Assembly: GCA_030765055.1 (NCBI GenBank)
Contig: CM060955.1
Coordinates: forward strand, 95,773,272 to 95,837,271
Direction: 5' to 3'
From: Mantis religiosa
Lineage: Eukaryota > Arthropoda > Insecta > Mantodea > Mantidae
DNA length: 64,000 bases
The notes under the pieces are model-generated. The model saw only the letters and a program-made list of their open reading frames with translations. It was not told the DNA's origin and searched no databases. Each line of letters begins with the position of its first letter. The stretch's first letter is position 1. Below, in pieces: positions 44,435 to 54,734 of the stretch. The position numbers were made by a program, and so were the translations under genes.

Positions 44435-44821
44435 TGTCGCAAATGCATTGTTGAGACGAGGAGGCGCAGCGAGACATTCAAAGAGACAGACAGTGCAGTG
44501 CAGAGATAAAAGCTCGCCGAAATATTGGGGGAAGGAGACGGATTTCTAGAGATTTTGTCTTTCTTCTAGCGCCATCTTGATTGTTTGAGAACATTCCGGA
44601 TAGTGAGTAATCTATAAAAAGGGAGCCGCTGCCTGCCACTGAGAGCCAGTTGTTAATTGAACTTGCGTGCATGAACAGCTGTGTTGTGGTCGTTGACCTT
44701 GCAAGTTGTATTGTGTATGTGATGTAATTCTGCGACTGTAAAGTGTGTTTCTACAGAAATATAGAGCAATTTTTAGTGTTTGTAACCTGGACTTTTAATT
44801 CTACGAACCAACAAAGTCACA
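44435..44821 (+). mobile_element. Solo LTR (family L1), 4-bp TSD
   Basis: Starts TGTCGCAAATGC and ends CAACAAAGTCACA. Target duplication ttat at 44431-44434 and 44822-44825. A TATA-like element (tctataaaaagg) is at about 44611, and an AGTTG start-like region follows. At 387 bp it is shorter than the 495-500 bp relatives. Confidence 0.78.
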
Positions 44822-44839
44822 TTATTGATACAGCTTTAA

Positions 44840-45430
44840 TTAATGGTTTTAATAAAGACTTCATAAAAAGAAGATTGAAAAATTTAAGTATCAAAAAACT
44901 GTTAATGATATTCCTACCTTTAAAAAAATAAAAGACGATTATAATTTTAAAAAATATGCTTACCATCCTTGGTTTAATAAACAATTTCAAAGTTTTTAAA
45001 GAGTTTGGTATAACTTTGGTTCCTCAAAACAAATATAGTATTAAAATTTTACTTAATTTCTCTAAAAAAGATGAAATTCCTAATGAAAAATCTGGTATTT
45101 ATCAATTTGATTGTTTAGATTGTCATCGGGTTATATTGGTAGGACGAAACGTAATTTGGAAACCAGAATGAAAGAACATTTTTGTAACATTATGTATAAA
45201 CAAACTGATAAATCAGCCGTAGCAGATCATTTTTGGTCATTTAACCATAATATAAACCCTGAAGTTAAATTATTAAAACAATTAAATGTCCCAATAGATT
45301 TAATGGTTAGGGAAAAGATATTTATTTTAAAAAATAAACATTGTGTAATGAATTTTGAAATACCGGCAGTTGATTCTGTTCTTAAGTTTGTTTCGTTTTC
45401 AGATTTTGGCAATAGTGAAAAAACATAACA
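44840..45430 (+). pseudogene. Lineage-D GIY-YIG part
   Basis: Frames 44743-44931, 44956-45171 and 45111-45428 together give KYAYHPWFNKQFQ-like linker, KSGIYQFDCLDCHR, then YIGRTKRNLETRMKEHFCNI, MYKQTDKSAVADHFWSFNHN and the tail VMNFEIPAVDSVLKFVSFSD. A +1 lesion near 45125 breaks the GIY-YIG core. Confidence 0.8.
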
Positions 45431-45450
45431 TAATAACTTCTGGGTTTTCT

Positions 45451-45492
45451 TTGACTGAAGATGCGGACAAGAGTTCGTGAAATCAATTTCAA
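45451..45492 (+). ncRNA. Hammerhead ribozyme motif, lineage D, right end
   Basis: Stem I TTGA (45451-45454) with TCAA (45489-45492), core CTGAAGA (45455-45461), stem II GCGGAC/GTTCGT, GAAA at 45479-45482, helix III ATCAAT. The left-end copy has ATCGAT, so a CpG-to-CpA change explains the loss of symmetry. Confidence 0.75.
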
Positions 45493-45755
45493 TTAGAAAG
45501 AAGAATTAACATCATTTTCTTAAGTTAAGTGAAGTTTTTGTTGCAAATTGTTATATTTGCTTTTCTGTAGCTAGCTTCATTTTCTATGTAATCAGTAACA
45601 TATGAGTTCATCTTGGCTGTATTGGGCTGTATGAATAATGATGGCAATATGACCAAAAATCAACAAAATCTACACCAGGTCAACAACATTTGAAATTATT
45701 AATTTTTAGATGAGTCGTATTTATTACACATCTGCTTCACTTTCGTACCTATTTT

Positions 45756-45795
45756 GAGGACATGTTTCGCAAATCATCGTTTGCATCTTCGGCTC
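45756..45795 (-). ncRNA. Hammerhead motif, lineage E, left arm
   Basis: Minus strand: stem I GAG/CTC, core CCGAAGA (C instead of the invariant U4), stem II GCAAA/TTTGC, GAAA, helix III ACATGT (self-complementary), cleavage triplet GTC. Confidence 0.6.
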
Positions 45796-46375
45796 TTATG
45801 CGACTAAAGCTTGATCCAGTGGTGTGGGTAATTCTGGAGTTCTGTTGATTTAGTGATGAACTTATATGTGGGATTCTCTTCTGGCAGGATTTCAAAGTTC
45901 ATTAGTTGGTTTTTATGTTTTTCTATGTATATTCTCTCCCATATGACGAGTTCACTATGTTTTTGTACGTATTTTAGTAATCCGGTGTTATCTTCAATTT
46001 CATGATTTTCAGACCAGAAATGAGCTGCTATTGCGGACTTATCAATATTTTTGTATCTTAAATGCCTGAAGTGTTCTTTCTTTCTAGTGCCTATGTTTCT
46101 TTTTGTCCTCCCTATGTAAATTTTTTCACAGTCTTTACACTTAATCTGTAAATGCCTGACTTTTCCTCTGATTTTATCTTATCAGTATTACGTACAAAAA
46201 CATAGTGAACTCGTCATATGGGAGAGAATATACATAGAAAAACATAAAAACCAAGTAATGAACTTTGAAATCCCGCCAGAAGAGAATCCCACATATAAGT
46301 TCATCACTAAATCAACAGATGGCAGCAACAACTCCAGAATTACCCACACCACTGGATCAAGCTTTAGTCGCATAA

Positions 46376-46415
46376 GAGCCGAAGATGCAAACGATGATTT
46401 GCGAAACATGTCCTC
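46376..46415 (+). ncRNA. Hammerhead motif, lineage E, right arm
   Basis: GAG (46376-46378) with CTC (46413-46415), core CCGAAGA, GAAA 46403-46406, helix III ACATGT, GTC. Same U4-to-C change as both other lineage-E copies. Confidence 0.6.
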
Positions 46416-46560
46416 AAAATAGGTACGAAAGTGAAGCAGATGTGTAATAAATACGACTCATCTAAAAATTAATAATTATTTCGCTTCACTGTGGTGTTCC
46501 AATACAGTTAAATCTCGAAACATTTGAAATGTTTTTATATTACTTCAGGTTTTATTTATC

Positions 46561-47745
46561 TTAACCCTTGGAATGGAATATCCATCTCGCAGGCAGATAT
46601 ATCTTCATTTTTTGCTACCAGATGGCACATTTATGAATTTTGCATGTGAATCTCTTCAGGGAGTCTTCATTTAAGTTTTGCCTGCAGTGAGAGCATATAG
46701 TCCATTTAATCAAGAGATTGTTGCAACTGGAAGAAGCCATTGTTTATGGAACACATTGCCCAACAGAGGGATATTCCTCACAGGGTAAGATGATGGATGT
46801 ACCTTGTAACATAAAAAGCATTTTTTTCCCTGGTTAACATGTTTATTACTTTTACAATTACCTGAGCATTTATTTTTGTAATTTTAGGGTTCCTATAATG
46901 AGTATTAATCCAAATACTTTTTCGAATCACACTAACAAGGTCAAACCATAGGATCGTGTATATATGGATACACAAAGGAATATACACTTCACTTCTTTCT
47001 TATGTACCAAAGAGGTCAAAATCAGTCATTTTATTGTCATGCATGCACCATACCAAGTATACTGATGCAATGACTGGTATGCCTGAAATTATTTCTGTCT
47101 ACAACTCGACAAAATCTTGAGTTGAGTACCTTGACATGAAATGCAGTAACTACGTGTAAACAGAAGGATGTGAAGATGGCCTCTTGCCATATTCTACCAT
47201 TTGATTGCAGTAAGTTTAATAACTTTTTTGTCCTGTACACATACTTTGAAAAAGCCAAAAAAAGTAAGCAGATTTGATTTCATACATGCCATTAGAATAT
47301 CTTTACGAAAACTCATTTACAACAAAGAAGGAAGGTGGGAAATCAATCTGATGGTTTGAAAAATCGTATGATGGAAGCCTTGAATGAAATTGATACTACA
47401 CTGCAACTACCAAATAGAAGAATCAGGTCTCCAGAAGGATCAGCACAAGGAGCAATAAGGAGTGATAGACTACCAAAAAGGAAGAACGGTCATTATTGCC
47501 CTTATCAGAATAACAGAATAACAAATTACAAGTGCATCAAATGTGAAACTCCAGCTTGCTTAGAGTGCTCAAGAAAACTGTGCAATGCTTGTCTTGCTGA
47601 ATGTAATGTTATTGTCATACATTGTGGGATTATAAAGTTAATATTTTGCATAGTTTTGTAAAAAACGTGATACACAATTATATATATTGCAGTAAGTTAA
47701 TGTGCAAAATGTTTAAAAACAATGATGTCCCATTCTAAGGGTTAA
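46561..47745 (+). mobile_element. Internally deleted piggyBac element
   Basis: TTAA at 46561-46564 and 47742-47745 bounds inverted ends CCCTTGGAATGGAATATCC and, at the right, its complement GG(A/T)..CATTCTAAGGG. TTAA targets plus CCCTT-type ends are diagnostic of piggyBac. The interior holds only the C-terminal third of a transposase on the plus strand. At 1.2 kb it is about half the usual 2.3-2.5 kb. Confidence 0.8.
47150..47660 (+). pseudogene. PiggyBac transposase C-terminus
   Basis: Frames about 47170-47300 give WPLAIFYHLIAVSLIT, the W-P-x-x-x-F-Y-x-[ML] helix of piggyBac. The open frame 47335-47661 has a Cys-rich domain: HYCPYQNN..NYKCIKCETPACLECSRKLCNACLAEC fits the C-terminal zinc-binding (PHD/RING-like) motif that binds the transposon end. 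Frameshift between the two parts. Confidence 0.72.
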
Positions 47746-47880
47746 GAAAAGAAAGTAGTAAAGGAGGAGCAAGTAAACATAAGATCATCTTTCAGACGGA
47801 TGTTCCTCAGAAAGGGGTATAAAATGATGTTCCATTCTAAGGGTTAAGAAAAGAAAGTAGTAAAGGAGGAGCAAATAAAA
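47717..47880. repeat. Tandem duplication of the piggyBac right end plus flank
   Basis: About 102 bp is repeated: atgatgtcccattctaaggg and atgatgttccattctaaggg, each followed by ttaagaaaagaaagtagtaa. The repeat carries the terminal inverted repeat and about 35 bp of flank a second time (47822-47880). Confidence 0.85.
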
Positions 47881-47884
47881 TTAA

Positions 47885-48920
47885 GATGTAATAACAAGGA
47901 AATATAAAAGGTTTTAATTCTACCATCAAAGCATAAATATTGAAATAAAAACAGCAGATAACAAAAATGTCGAAATTTACACATGCTTAAAAGTATTGTG
48001 GTAAAAGTATTCTGTAGCAGCTTTGTAATATGAGGTATTGTATACAGAATAAAATTGGGGAGCTACGCTAGGTAGTAAACCCTGGTCTAGAAAGTCAACT
48101 TTCCAGCTCGAGATGCCATGATGCTGACCGCATCTCCTTCCCATATTGGTTGGATGATCACCCACCTTTGCCTTGCATATGTGGGCATGAAGCTGGCAGT
48201 CGGGTTAGCAGACTCTGGTTCACTTGTGGGCTGTTATGCCATGGGTTACGTATTCAGATTAAATTATCTTCAGAAAAGGCACAAATATGAAAATGCTTAA
48301 ATGAATCTGAGATCAAATGTGATTCACTGCGGAACTAATGAATTTGATGACAGAACATTATTACTGATGTTGTTTACATCAGCAATGATCAGCTGACAGG
48401 TTCAACAGTATTTGGTCCAATAGCTACTCAAAATATCCAACAATCATCTCCAGACTTTTCACTGTGTATCACCCTGGGTGGTTCTCTGCTGCTTCCAATG
48501 GTTGAAGCAAATGAGTGACAAGGTGTTGCTCACTTAATGAGACTGCTTTGTATCTAACTATTGGAGTTATTAGTGGTCTAAAGCTAACTCAAAATAATTG
48601 GGAAAGGTAGTTAGAATGAGAACAGAAAATAACTTTTGCTAGTACATGTTTTAAAACATGAACATTCATAATTAGAATGAATATCAGAGCATAGGAATGA
48701 CAGAGTTTGTGAAATATCAACTCAGCTGTTCCTGTTAACAGCATGCAGCATCCTTAATATACTGTCTCTTTCACTGTAGCCATTAAGGAGGGCATGTCAA
48801 GACTTTCCTTTTTCATGGCTGACTAGAAAGAGGGATTAAATCCATTCCACTTCTGAGGCAACATATGAATCTCAAAATTACCACTGTGTTAGCTGAGTAG
48901 CAAATAGTTAAGAGATATAG
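47885..48920. other. Intronic, no gene recognised
   Basis: No coding motif recognised in the short frames. Host-gene intron between exons b and c. Confidence 0.4.
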
Positions 48921-48921
48921 A

Positions 48922-49769
48922 TACTGTCTCATAAGTAATGTTTTTTAATAAAAACAATTATTTGAAATGTGTTCTGACAAGCAATTAACTAATTTTCAAA
49001 GTATAGACCATTAGATTCTATGGTCTTGAGGTAACATTCAGCAAGGTTTATTATCCCACGATGGTACCACTCTCTGGTTTTTGATGCGAAGAATTCGGTG
49101 ACAACCACTTGCACTGCTTCAATGTTGTGAAAATTCCTTCTACATAGAAAATGGGCCATGGATAAAAAAAGATGACAATCTGATGGTGCGAGATCAGGGC
49201 TGTATGATGAGTGTGGTAGCAATTCAATTCCTCCCAATTCCTGAATTTTTTTTCCATGGTTATTTGCACAGTATGGGCTGTTGCATTGTCCTGTTGCAAT
49301 AGAACTCTATTTCAGTTAACTAATGCTGGGTATCTCCATCTCAAAATTTCATGTACTCATTCCGGCTGTTGAGAATAAAGATTTGCATCAATCACCGGCC
49401 CTTTTAGAACAAATCTCAGTGAATCACACCTTCAAAATTCCACCAGACACACATTATATTGGGATCAAATTGATTTTTTTAACGATAACTTTGGCAGGTC
49501 GCAGGGATCAAGCCACTGTTTTAAGGCACCAGGGTTTCAGTAATATACCCCTTTTTCATCACAAGTGACAATTCTCCTGACAAATCTATCATCTATGGGA
49601 TTACAGATAAGCTGACAACAGATATCCACTCTACACTCCGCCTATTAAGGTGTCAAGTTCATGTACAGATCTACAGCTTCTGTATGCTTTACCAAATGTC
49701 TTAATGTGGCGATGTATGTTATCTTTTGATGCACTAAGTTCTTCTAAAAGCTTATGGGTACTATTTTTG

Positions 49770-49802
<33 letters not shown>

Positions 49803-50176
49803 GCAAAACTTGGCGTGTATCCTCAATATTCCATACTTTAGGTCTTCCAGAACGTGGTAAATCTTAAGTGTTTTCATCTCCATTGTTGAAATGTTGGAGC
49901 CATTGTTGTGCCACATGCTCAGTAATGACAACTTTTGCCTCCACTTCTGATATTCTTTGAGCTGCAGCAGCAGCTTTATAATCTTGTTTCCAGTAGTGTT
50001 TTAGAAGGACTCTTAAGTTCTAATTTAATCTCCATTTTGTGATTATTTATAACAACTGCAACACTGATACATGCTCACAATGGTATCTTGTAAATAGCAT
50101 TGCCACACCAAAGAAACCCAATAAGTTTTTCCACAACACCAAAATAAAAAAATCGACTTTACTTATGAGACCACCT
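48922..50176 (-). mobile_element. Mariner element, frameshifted
   Basis: Terminal inverted repeats containing TCTCATAAGTAA lie at 48927-48940 and 50159-50172. Minus-strand frames: MQQDNATAHTVQITMEKKF (second catalytic Asp) and SSYSPDLAPSDCHLFLSMAH (third), ending LNLA..CYLKTIESNGLYFEN. N-terminal frames near 49850-50030 are broken, and a 35-bp poly-T lies at 49769-49802. Third-block spacing is DD34D-like. Confidence 0.8.
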
Positions 50177-50452
50177 AAAATCACTGTTATAGTATAAACA
50201 CATATCTAATACAAAAAAATAGTTTTTCCACATTGTTTGCAATCTATATGCATTGATGTTCCTGTTCTACTTGGTTGTGAACAAACTTTTAAGTTTGAAA
50301 GTAATGAGTCGTATTTGCTAGTTCTAGTTGTCCTCCTTGGATTAATGTGGAACAGGTTTTAAGGTAGATGACGTCATCAAACTTACCAGGACATTAGATG
50401 GCAGCACAACACCAAGCCAGATGCAGACACCGGCTGCATCATCAGTCTACCA

Positions 50453-50496
50453 CAGAGCTGACGATAGGGGAGAAGTCCCCAGAAACTAGTCTTCAT
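50453..50496 (+). ncRNA. Hammerhead ribozyme motif, lineage B copy 1
   Basis: Core CTGACGA (50458-50464), stem II GGGG/CCCC, GAAA 50482, helix III ACTAGT, GTC cleavage triplet. Stem I has G-A-G opposite T-T-C, so pairing is weaker than at 33813. Confidence 0.75.
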
Positions 50497-50649
50497 AAAA
50501 AACTTGTAAGTGGAGAAAAGTATATACAAGGTTGACTCACTTGCCTAATTTTAGGTTTTAAGAGTTTTTTTTTTCAAACTTACCAGGACATTAGATGGTA
50601 GCACGACACCAAGCCAGATGCAGACACCGGATGCATCATCAGTCAACCA

Positions 50650-50692
50650 CAAAACTGACGATAGGGGAGAAGTCCCCAGAAACTAGTCTTCA
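50650..50692 (+). ncRNA. Hammerhead ribozyme motif, lineage B copy 2
   Basis: Core CTGACGA (50655-50661), stem II GGGG/CCCC, GAAA at 50679, helix III ACTAGT, GTC. Stem I AA/TT only. Confidence 0.75.
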
Positions 50693-50774
50693 TAAAAAAA
50701 CTTGTACGTGGAGAAAAGTATATACAAGGTTGACTCACTTGCCTAATTTTAGTAACAAAGGTTTTAAGAGATTC

Positions 50775-51655
50775 AGGTCTGGAGGTCTGTATACAAAAGC
50801 AAAGCCCCTACATGAACTGCAATCATTCTGGATATAGCAAATTATGGCTGAATTTTGTAAAAGTGGTGGTGTTTATTCTTTTTTTGGCAATTAATGTCTG
50901 CCAACATTAAGTCATATCAGGCAATGAAAGAAATGGGTGAAATGATACTTAAATGAGCCCAGGGTCCATAGAGCATAGAGTTACCCAACATTCATCTTTG
51001 AGGATAAGGAAAAACTGTGGAAAAAATTCTTATCCAGGTAACTCACCCTGAGATACAAACTTGACACCTCTTGAATGTGAGGCATCTTTATTCATTGTAA
51101 CACATACTGAAGGCTTTAATGGCTTTACTTAATATTCCTATAATGAAATCTTTGAACAGTTTCTGCCATTAATACTCATATATTTTGCTGCCAGGTCCTA
51201 CCTTGTGGAGGGTTGGCTACTATATTATCTATTGTCATACATGTTAAGTAACACCATTCACGTAATTGTCATGAGAGCTTCTAAGCAGAATTTCGAGGAA
51301 CATTTAGGATGTGTAGTTTCCTTAGAACTACATTATATGCCACATTTAACATGGAGGAAAACCACTGAGTTAGAACATTGTTCCCTATTCACATTTTAAT
51401 TACCATGAACACCTCCCGTAACACAGCCTGATTGTATAGCTTCTTTGTAACCTCCATAAAGTCCAAAACGTTCTCAAACAATACACGTAACTTTCTTATT
51501 CTTAGTAGTTCCCACTTGAACCATTTTAACATCAATTTCCTAATCATTAAAAGATTCATTATTAAATGTTTTGTAGGACTGAAGGAAGACCATCTAAACT
51601 AAATCTGTGCAAAAGGAGTAAAATTCAAAACGGAGTCACATTTCATTACTAAAAA
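50775..51655. other. Intronic, no gene recognised
   Basis: AT-rich intron sequence; nothing recognisable. Confidence 0.4.
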
Positions 51656-52176
51656 CTCAATATACGTGGGTTGGTTCATAAGTACTGGGACTCACATAGA
51701 GATGCACCACTGAGCCAGTTTGACAGATAGTGTCACATAGTTTATACTAGCTTGTATCATAGTTACAGGTCAATAGCTTGTTTAGTTTTTGAATGACAGC
51801 ATTTTAAACAAGACAAGTGTAGAGGTTTCACAAAAATGGAGGATTTGGAAAAACGAGCAATAATTAAATACTTCCATTTGAAAGGCTTAACGCCTAAAAA
51901 AATCAAGGAGGAAATGGACAGTACATTGAAAGAGCCTGCCCCTTCAAATACCGTGGTTAAAAGTCATATACAGTGATTAAAAGGTGGGTTGCAGAGTTTA
52001 AAATGGGATGTACGAGCACTAGTGATGAGTCTTGCTCTGGACGCCCTGTGAAAGTCAAACTCCAGAGATCATTGAGAAAATTCATTGATTAGCACTGGAA
52101 GACCACAGATTAAAGTTGTTTGAGATAGCAGAGGCTGAAAATATATGAAAAGAACGTGCAGGTAATATTTTAAGTA

Positions 52177-52545
52177 ATGTTTTGGGCCTTCACAAGATAT
52201 GTGCAAGGTCTGTGGGTGCCACATGTATTGACACTTGATCAAAAGTTGCAAAGAGAAACTGTTTCTGTTAAGAATTTGGAGCTCTACCGTAAACATACCA
52301 GTGAATTTTTGAGATGGCTTATTACCATGGATGAAACTTGGACACATCAATACAATCCAGAAAGTAAATCACAGTCAAAACAGTGCATTGAACCAGGTGA
52401 ACCGACTACAGAAAAGGCAAGGCCAATTTTCTCAGCTAACAAGGTTATGGCAAGTGTTTTCTGGAATGCACATGGAATTATTTTTTCTGATAACTTGGAA
52501 AAGGATAAAATTATCACTGGTGACTACTACACAAGCTTATTGTAA
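52177..52545 (+). pseudogene. Mariner transposase fragment
   Basis: Contains the WVPH..LT..QK signature and the first DDE-domain Asp (MDETWTHQYNPESK), then ANKVMASVFWNAHGIIFSDN (the K-V-M-x-x-x-F-W-D-x-x-G block with D changed to N). It ends at a stop at 52545. Upstream HTH region is in other frames. Confidence 0.8.
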
Positions 52546-52926
52546 CATTTGAGTGATGAAGTTAAAAAAAAAAACTCATTTAGCAAAGAAAAAAAATCTT
52601 ATTTCTTTACAACAATGCTCTGGCCCATCGTTCAGTCATTACAATGTGAAAAATGTGTGAATTCATGTTCAAACTGCTTGAACATCTACCCTATTCACCA
52701 GATCTAGCATCCAGTAACTACCAACTGTTCCCAAACCTCAAAAAAAATTTCTTATAAAGATTTCACAGCAACGAGGTGGCCATTATTGTGGTAAACAGCT
52801 ATTTTGAGGACCATAATAAATCACACTACAGAGATGGTTTAATTAAATTAGAAGACCAATATGACAAATGTAATATAATTTTGAGTCGAACTAATACTCA
52901 ATGCTCCATTTACTGCTAGTATTTAC

Positions 52927-52970
52927 CTAGAATGCGTTTCATTAGGATCTTCCTATCATCATCAGCTGTT
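52927..52970 (-). ncRNA. Hammerhead ribozyme motif, lineage F
   Basis: Minus strand: core CTGATGA (52965-52959), stem II TAGGA/TCCTA with loop AGA, GAAA, helix III ACGCAT (sister copy ATGCGT, so ancestral ACGCGT is likely), T at the cleavage site. Stem I has about 2 bp next to the core. Confidence 0.65.
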
Positions 52971-53181
52971 GTCGACTAATGGATGCCGGTTCAGTGAACT
53001 CCTCGGAGGTGATAGGTGCGTCTCTGTCGGTATCTTGATGAACTTGAAATTTGGAATTTCTTCAAAGGTAGTATCGAAATTAAACAATTTACTTTCATAT
53101 TTCTTTATAAAGATTTTTTCCCACGTGGTTAATGCAGCTGGACCTTGGACACTTTTTAGTAAGTGAATTTCTCGTTCTATG

Positions 53182-54165
53182 TTATGATTTTCCTTCCACT
53201 ACTGCCGATTTATCTATTTCTTTATTCCTGATGTTCCTAAAGTGCTCTTTAAGCCTAATGTTCACGTTCCTTTTTGTTTTTCCAATGTAGAATTTGTCAC
53301 AGTCCTTGCAATTTATCCGGTACACTCCTGATTTTTTGCCTGTGGGTATCTCCTTTGTATTATGTGATTTCAAAAAGTGTTGTACACTAAATATGTTCTG
53401 TGGGGCCAAAGTAATATTGTGCTCTTTGAAGACTTTTTGGAAAAGGTGTGTAGCTCTGGGATGATACGTAAATTTTCTGTATGAGATTTCATTGCTAATA
53501 GGGGAGAGAGTAGTTACTTGTTTGCATCTTAGTTGTCTTTTGAATTTATCTATTTTCTTGTTGACCAATTCAGCACTGTATCCATTGTATTCTGCAATGT
53601 GAATGATATTATTGTACTCTTTGTTATATTCTATCTTGTTTAAAGGTACATTAACCAGCCTGTAAGTTAAACTGTTGATAACAGGATGCTTGTGTTGTCT
53701 TGCGTTATATCCATCTGATTTTATGAAATTTTCTGTGTGTGTTTCCTTTCTGTGTATGCCAAATTCAAGTTTATTATGTTTTCTGGTAAGTTTCAAATTT
53801 AAGAAAGGGATTTCATTGTTTGTCTCTTTTTCTATGGAGAATTTTATTGCAGGATTTTGTAAATTAAGTAGTTTTAATGCATCATCCACTTGTTTCTCAT
53901 TTATTATTGCCCAAATGTCATCCATATATCTGTACCAATGCTTAAAAATTAGTGGGAATGCCTTTGTGATGTGCATTTCCAAAAAGCTCATGAAGAGGTC
54001 TGCCAAAAATGGGGACAATGGGTTGCCCATAGATAGTCCTGATTTTTGTTTGAAAATTTTTTTATTGAATGTAAAAAAGGACTGTTCAATGCAAATATTG
54101 GTTAATTGAAGGTATTCCTCTATGACGTTTTGGTCTATTTGTAGGGACTGAAGCCATGTTTGCAT
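53182..54165 (-). CDS. Lineage-F Penelope protein, RT plus GIY-YIG, partial
   Basis: A 327-residue uninterrupted frame, the longest PLE frame here. RT motif B KSGLSMGNPLSPFLADLFMS, catalytic HWYRYMDDIWAI (YMDD), EIPFLNLKLTRKHNKLEFGI, the linker YRKFTYHPRATHLFQKVFKE, then GIY-YIG: KSGVYRINCKDCDKFYIGKT. Near the C-terminus DKSAVVEGKS marks a frameshift; the expected continuation (NHNIE..LTTWEKIFIKKYE) lies at about 53020-53200 in another frame. The N-terminal third is missing. Coding state suggests a relatively recent insertion. Confidence 0.9.
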   Translation of the reverse strand: MQTWLQSLQIDQNVIEEYLQLTNICIEQSFFTFNKKIFKQKSGLSMGNPLSPFLADLFMSFLEMHITKAFPLIFKHWYRYMDDIWAIINEKQVDDALKLLNLQNPAIKFSIEKETNNEIPFLNLKLTRKHNKLEFGIHRKETHTENFIKSDGYNARQHKHPVINSLTYRLVNVPLNKIEYNKEYNNIIHIAEYNGYSAELVNKKIDKFKRQLRCKQVTTLSPISNEISYRKFTYHPRATHLFQKVFKEHNITLAPQNIFSVQHFLKSHNTKEIPTGKKSGVYRINCKDCDKFYIGKTKRNVNIRLKEHFRNIRNKEIDKSAVVEGKS

Positions 54166-54686
54166 GTACGACTCAAAATTGTATTAATTTTGTGCTTCAT
54201 TGTATCATAGTCCTTAAACAACGGAATGACAAATGTGTTAACCTTTCTGGAGATTATGTTGAGAAATAAAGGAAAAAAGTTTATAATGTATTCTTCTTCT
54301 TGTTATTAGTGTTATTATTATCATTTTTATTGCATGGCACGGAATTATCAGCTGACCCTTGTATTAGTCAATCCAAAAACAAACATGCAAAAAACACTGC
54401 TTTTTCAGAATTTTATAAATTGTACTTCCCATGTACAGGTTGCCTACTGAGCATCTCAATCTGTTTTTCCTCTATTTTTTCTGTGTCATTTCCATTTTTT
54501 CTGAATTATATTTGGCAGGCCATATAAGAAAAAGTGGTGGTGGTGGTGGTAGTGGAAGAGTTTTAGGGTGCACAACATTGAAGTTTATTAGCGCCCAGGT
54601 AAATCAGGATACGAGAAACCAGATAAAAATCACACCTTATCATGCTTGCTTTCTTCTCGGGCAACAAGCCAGGTGAAAAGACGATT

Positions 54687-54734
54687 AAATATCGACGTTT
54701 CGGGAGTGTGCATCACTCCATCATCAGGATATTT
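54687..54734 (-). ncRNA. Hammerhead ribozyme, lineage G (complete)
   Basis: The best motif in the window. Stem I is 7 bp, AAATATC with GATATTT. Core CTGATGA (54727-54721), stem II GGAGTG/CACTCC (6 bp), GAAA, helix III ACGT (self-complementary 4-mer), cleavage triplet GTC. All invariant type-I positions are present. Confidence 0.9.

Larger units (their letters stand above)
39059..45592. mobile_element. Lineage-D Penelope-like element, composite nest
   Basis: A 13-bp target duplication, cagtaacatatga, lies at 39046-39058 and 45593-45605. The left arm (39059 to about 40400) encodes the C-terminal half on the minus strand. The right arm (about 40430-45550) encodes RT to GIY-YIG on the plus strand, with hammerheads near both outer ends. 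Inside lie a lineage-F fragment (39810-40100), a mini-retroposon (39826-39882), a tRNA-like repeat (40929-41269), a lineage-C dimer (41282-43435), and two solo LTRs (43814-44306, 44435-44821). The nesting gives D as the oldest insertion here. Confidence 0.85.
45697..46519. mobile_element. Lineage-E Penelope-like head-to-head dimer
   Basis: TSD acatttgaaat at 45686-45696 and 46520-46530. The left arm is on the minus strand to about 46185 and encodes the C-terminus; the right arm is on the plus strand from about 46188. Both outer ends have hammerheads, and only the right end has the extension ttatttcgcttcactg..cagttaaatctcga. No RT is left. The minus-strand fragment includes IKCKDCEKIYIGRTKRN just left of the junction. 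Confidence 0.85.
50364..50759 (+). mobile_element. Tandem lineage-B elements sharing one target repeat
   Basis: Two direct copies (50364-50553 and 50565-50759), each about 190 bp, both with a hammerhead and both ending ..gcctaattttag. The target sequence ggttttaag occurs three times: before copy 1 (50355-50363), between the copies (ggttttaagag, 50554-50564) and after copy 2 (50760-50770). No ORF. Confidence 0.82.
52872..54225 (-). mobile_element. Lineage-F Penelope-like element nested in mariner
   Basis: TSD atgacaaatgt at 52861-52871 and 54226-54236, lying within the mariner Y-D-K-C-V codons. The coding strand is minus, with a hammerhead near the left outer end. The right end is a very short inverted piece (gtacgactcaaaattgtatt) plus the extension ttttgtgcttcattgtatcatag. 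Confidence 0.88.
51663..54290 (+). mobile_element. Mariner element interrupted by a lineage-F PLE
   Basis: The left end GGGTTGGTTCATAAGTACTG (51669-51688) is mariner-type. The coding strand is plus: MEDLEKRAIIKYFHL (from 51837), GLWVPHVLTLDQKLQRETVS, LITMDETWTHQYNPESK (first Asp), a damaged second block near 52600, LASSNYQLFPNLKK, then DQYDKC, where the PLE inserted (52872-54225), after which the frame resumes VNLSGDYVEK and stops (about 54264). The right terminal repeat was not identified. Confidence 0.8.

Noticed and set aside
40388..50312. Shared block gtttgaaagtaatgagtcg at 40388 and 50293
   Set aside because: About 19 bp only, no shared flank; could be chance or a tiny repeat, not enough to call.
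53675..54109. 144-codon plus-strand frame
   Set aside because: Antisense of the lineage-F reverse transcriptase.
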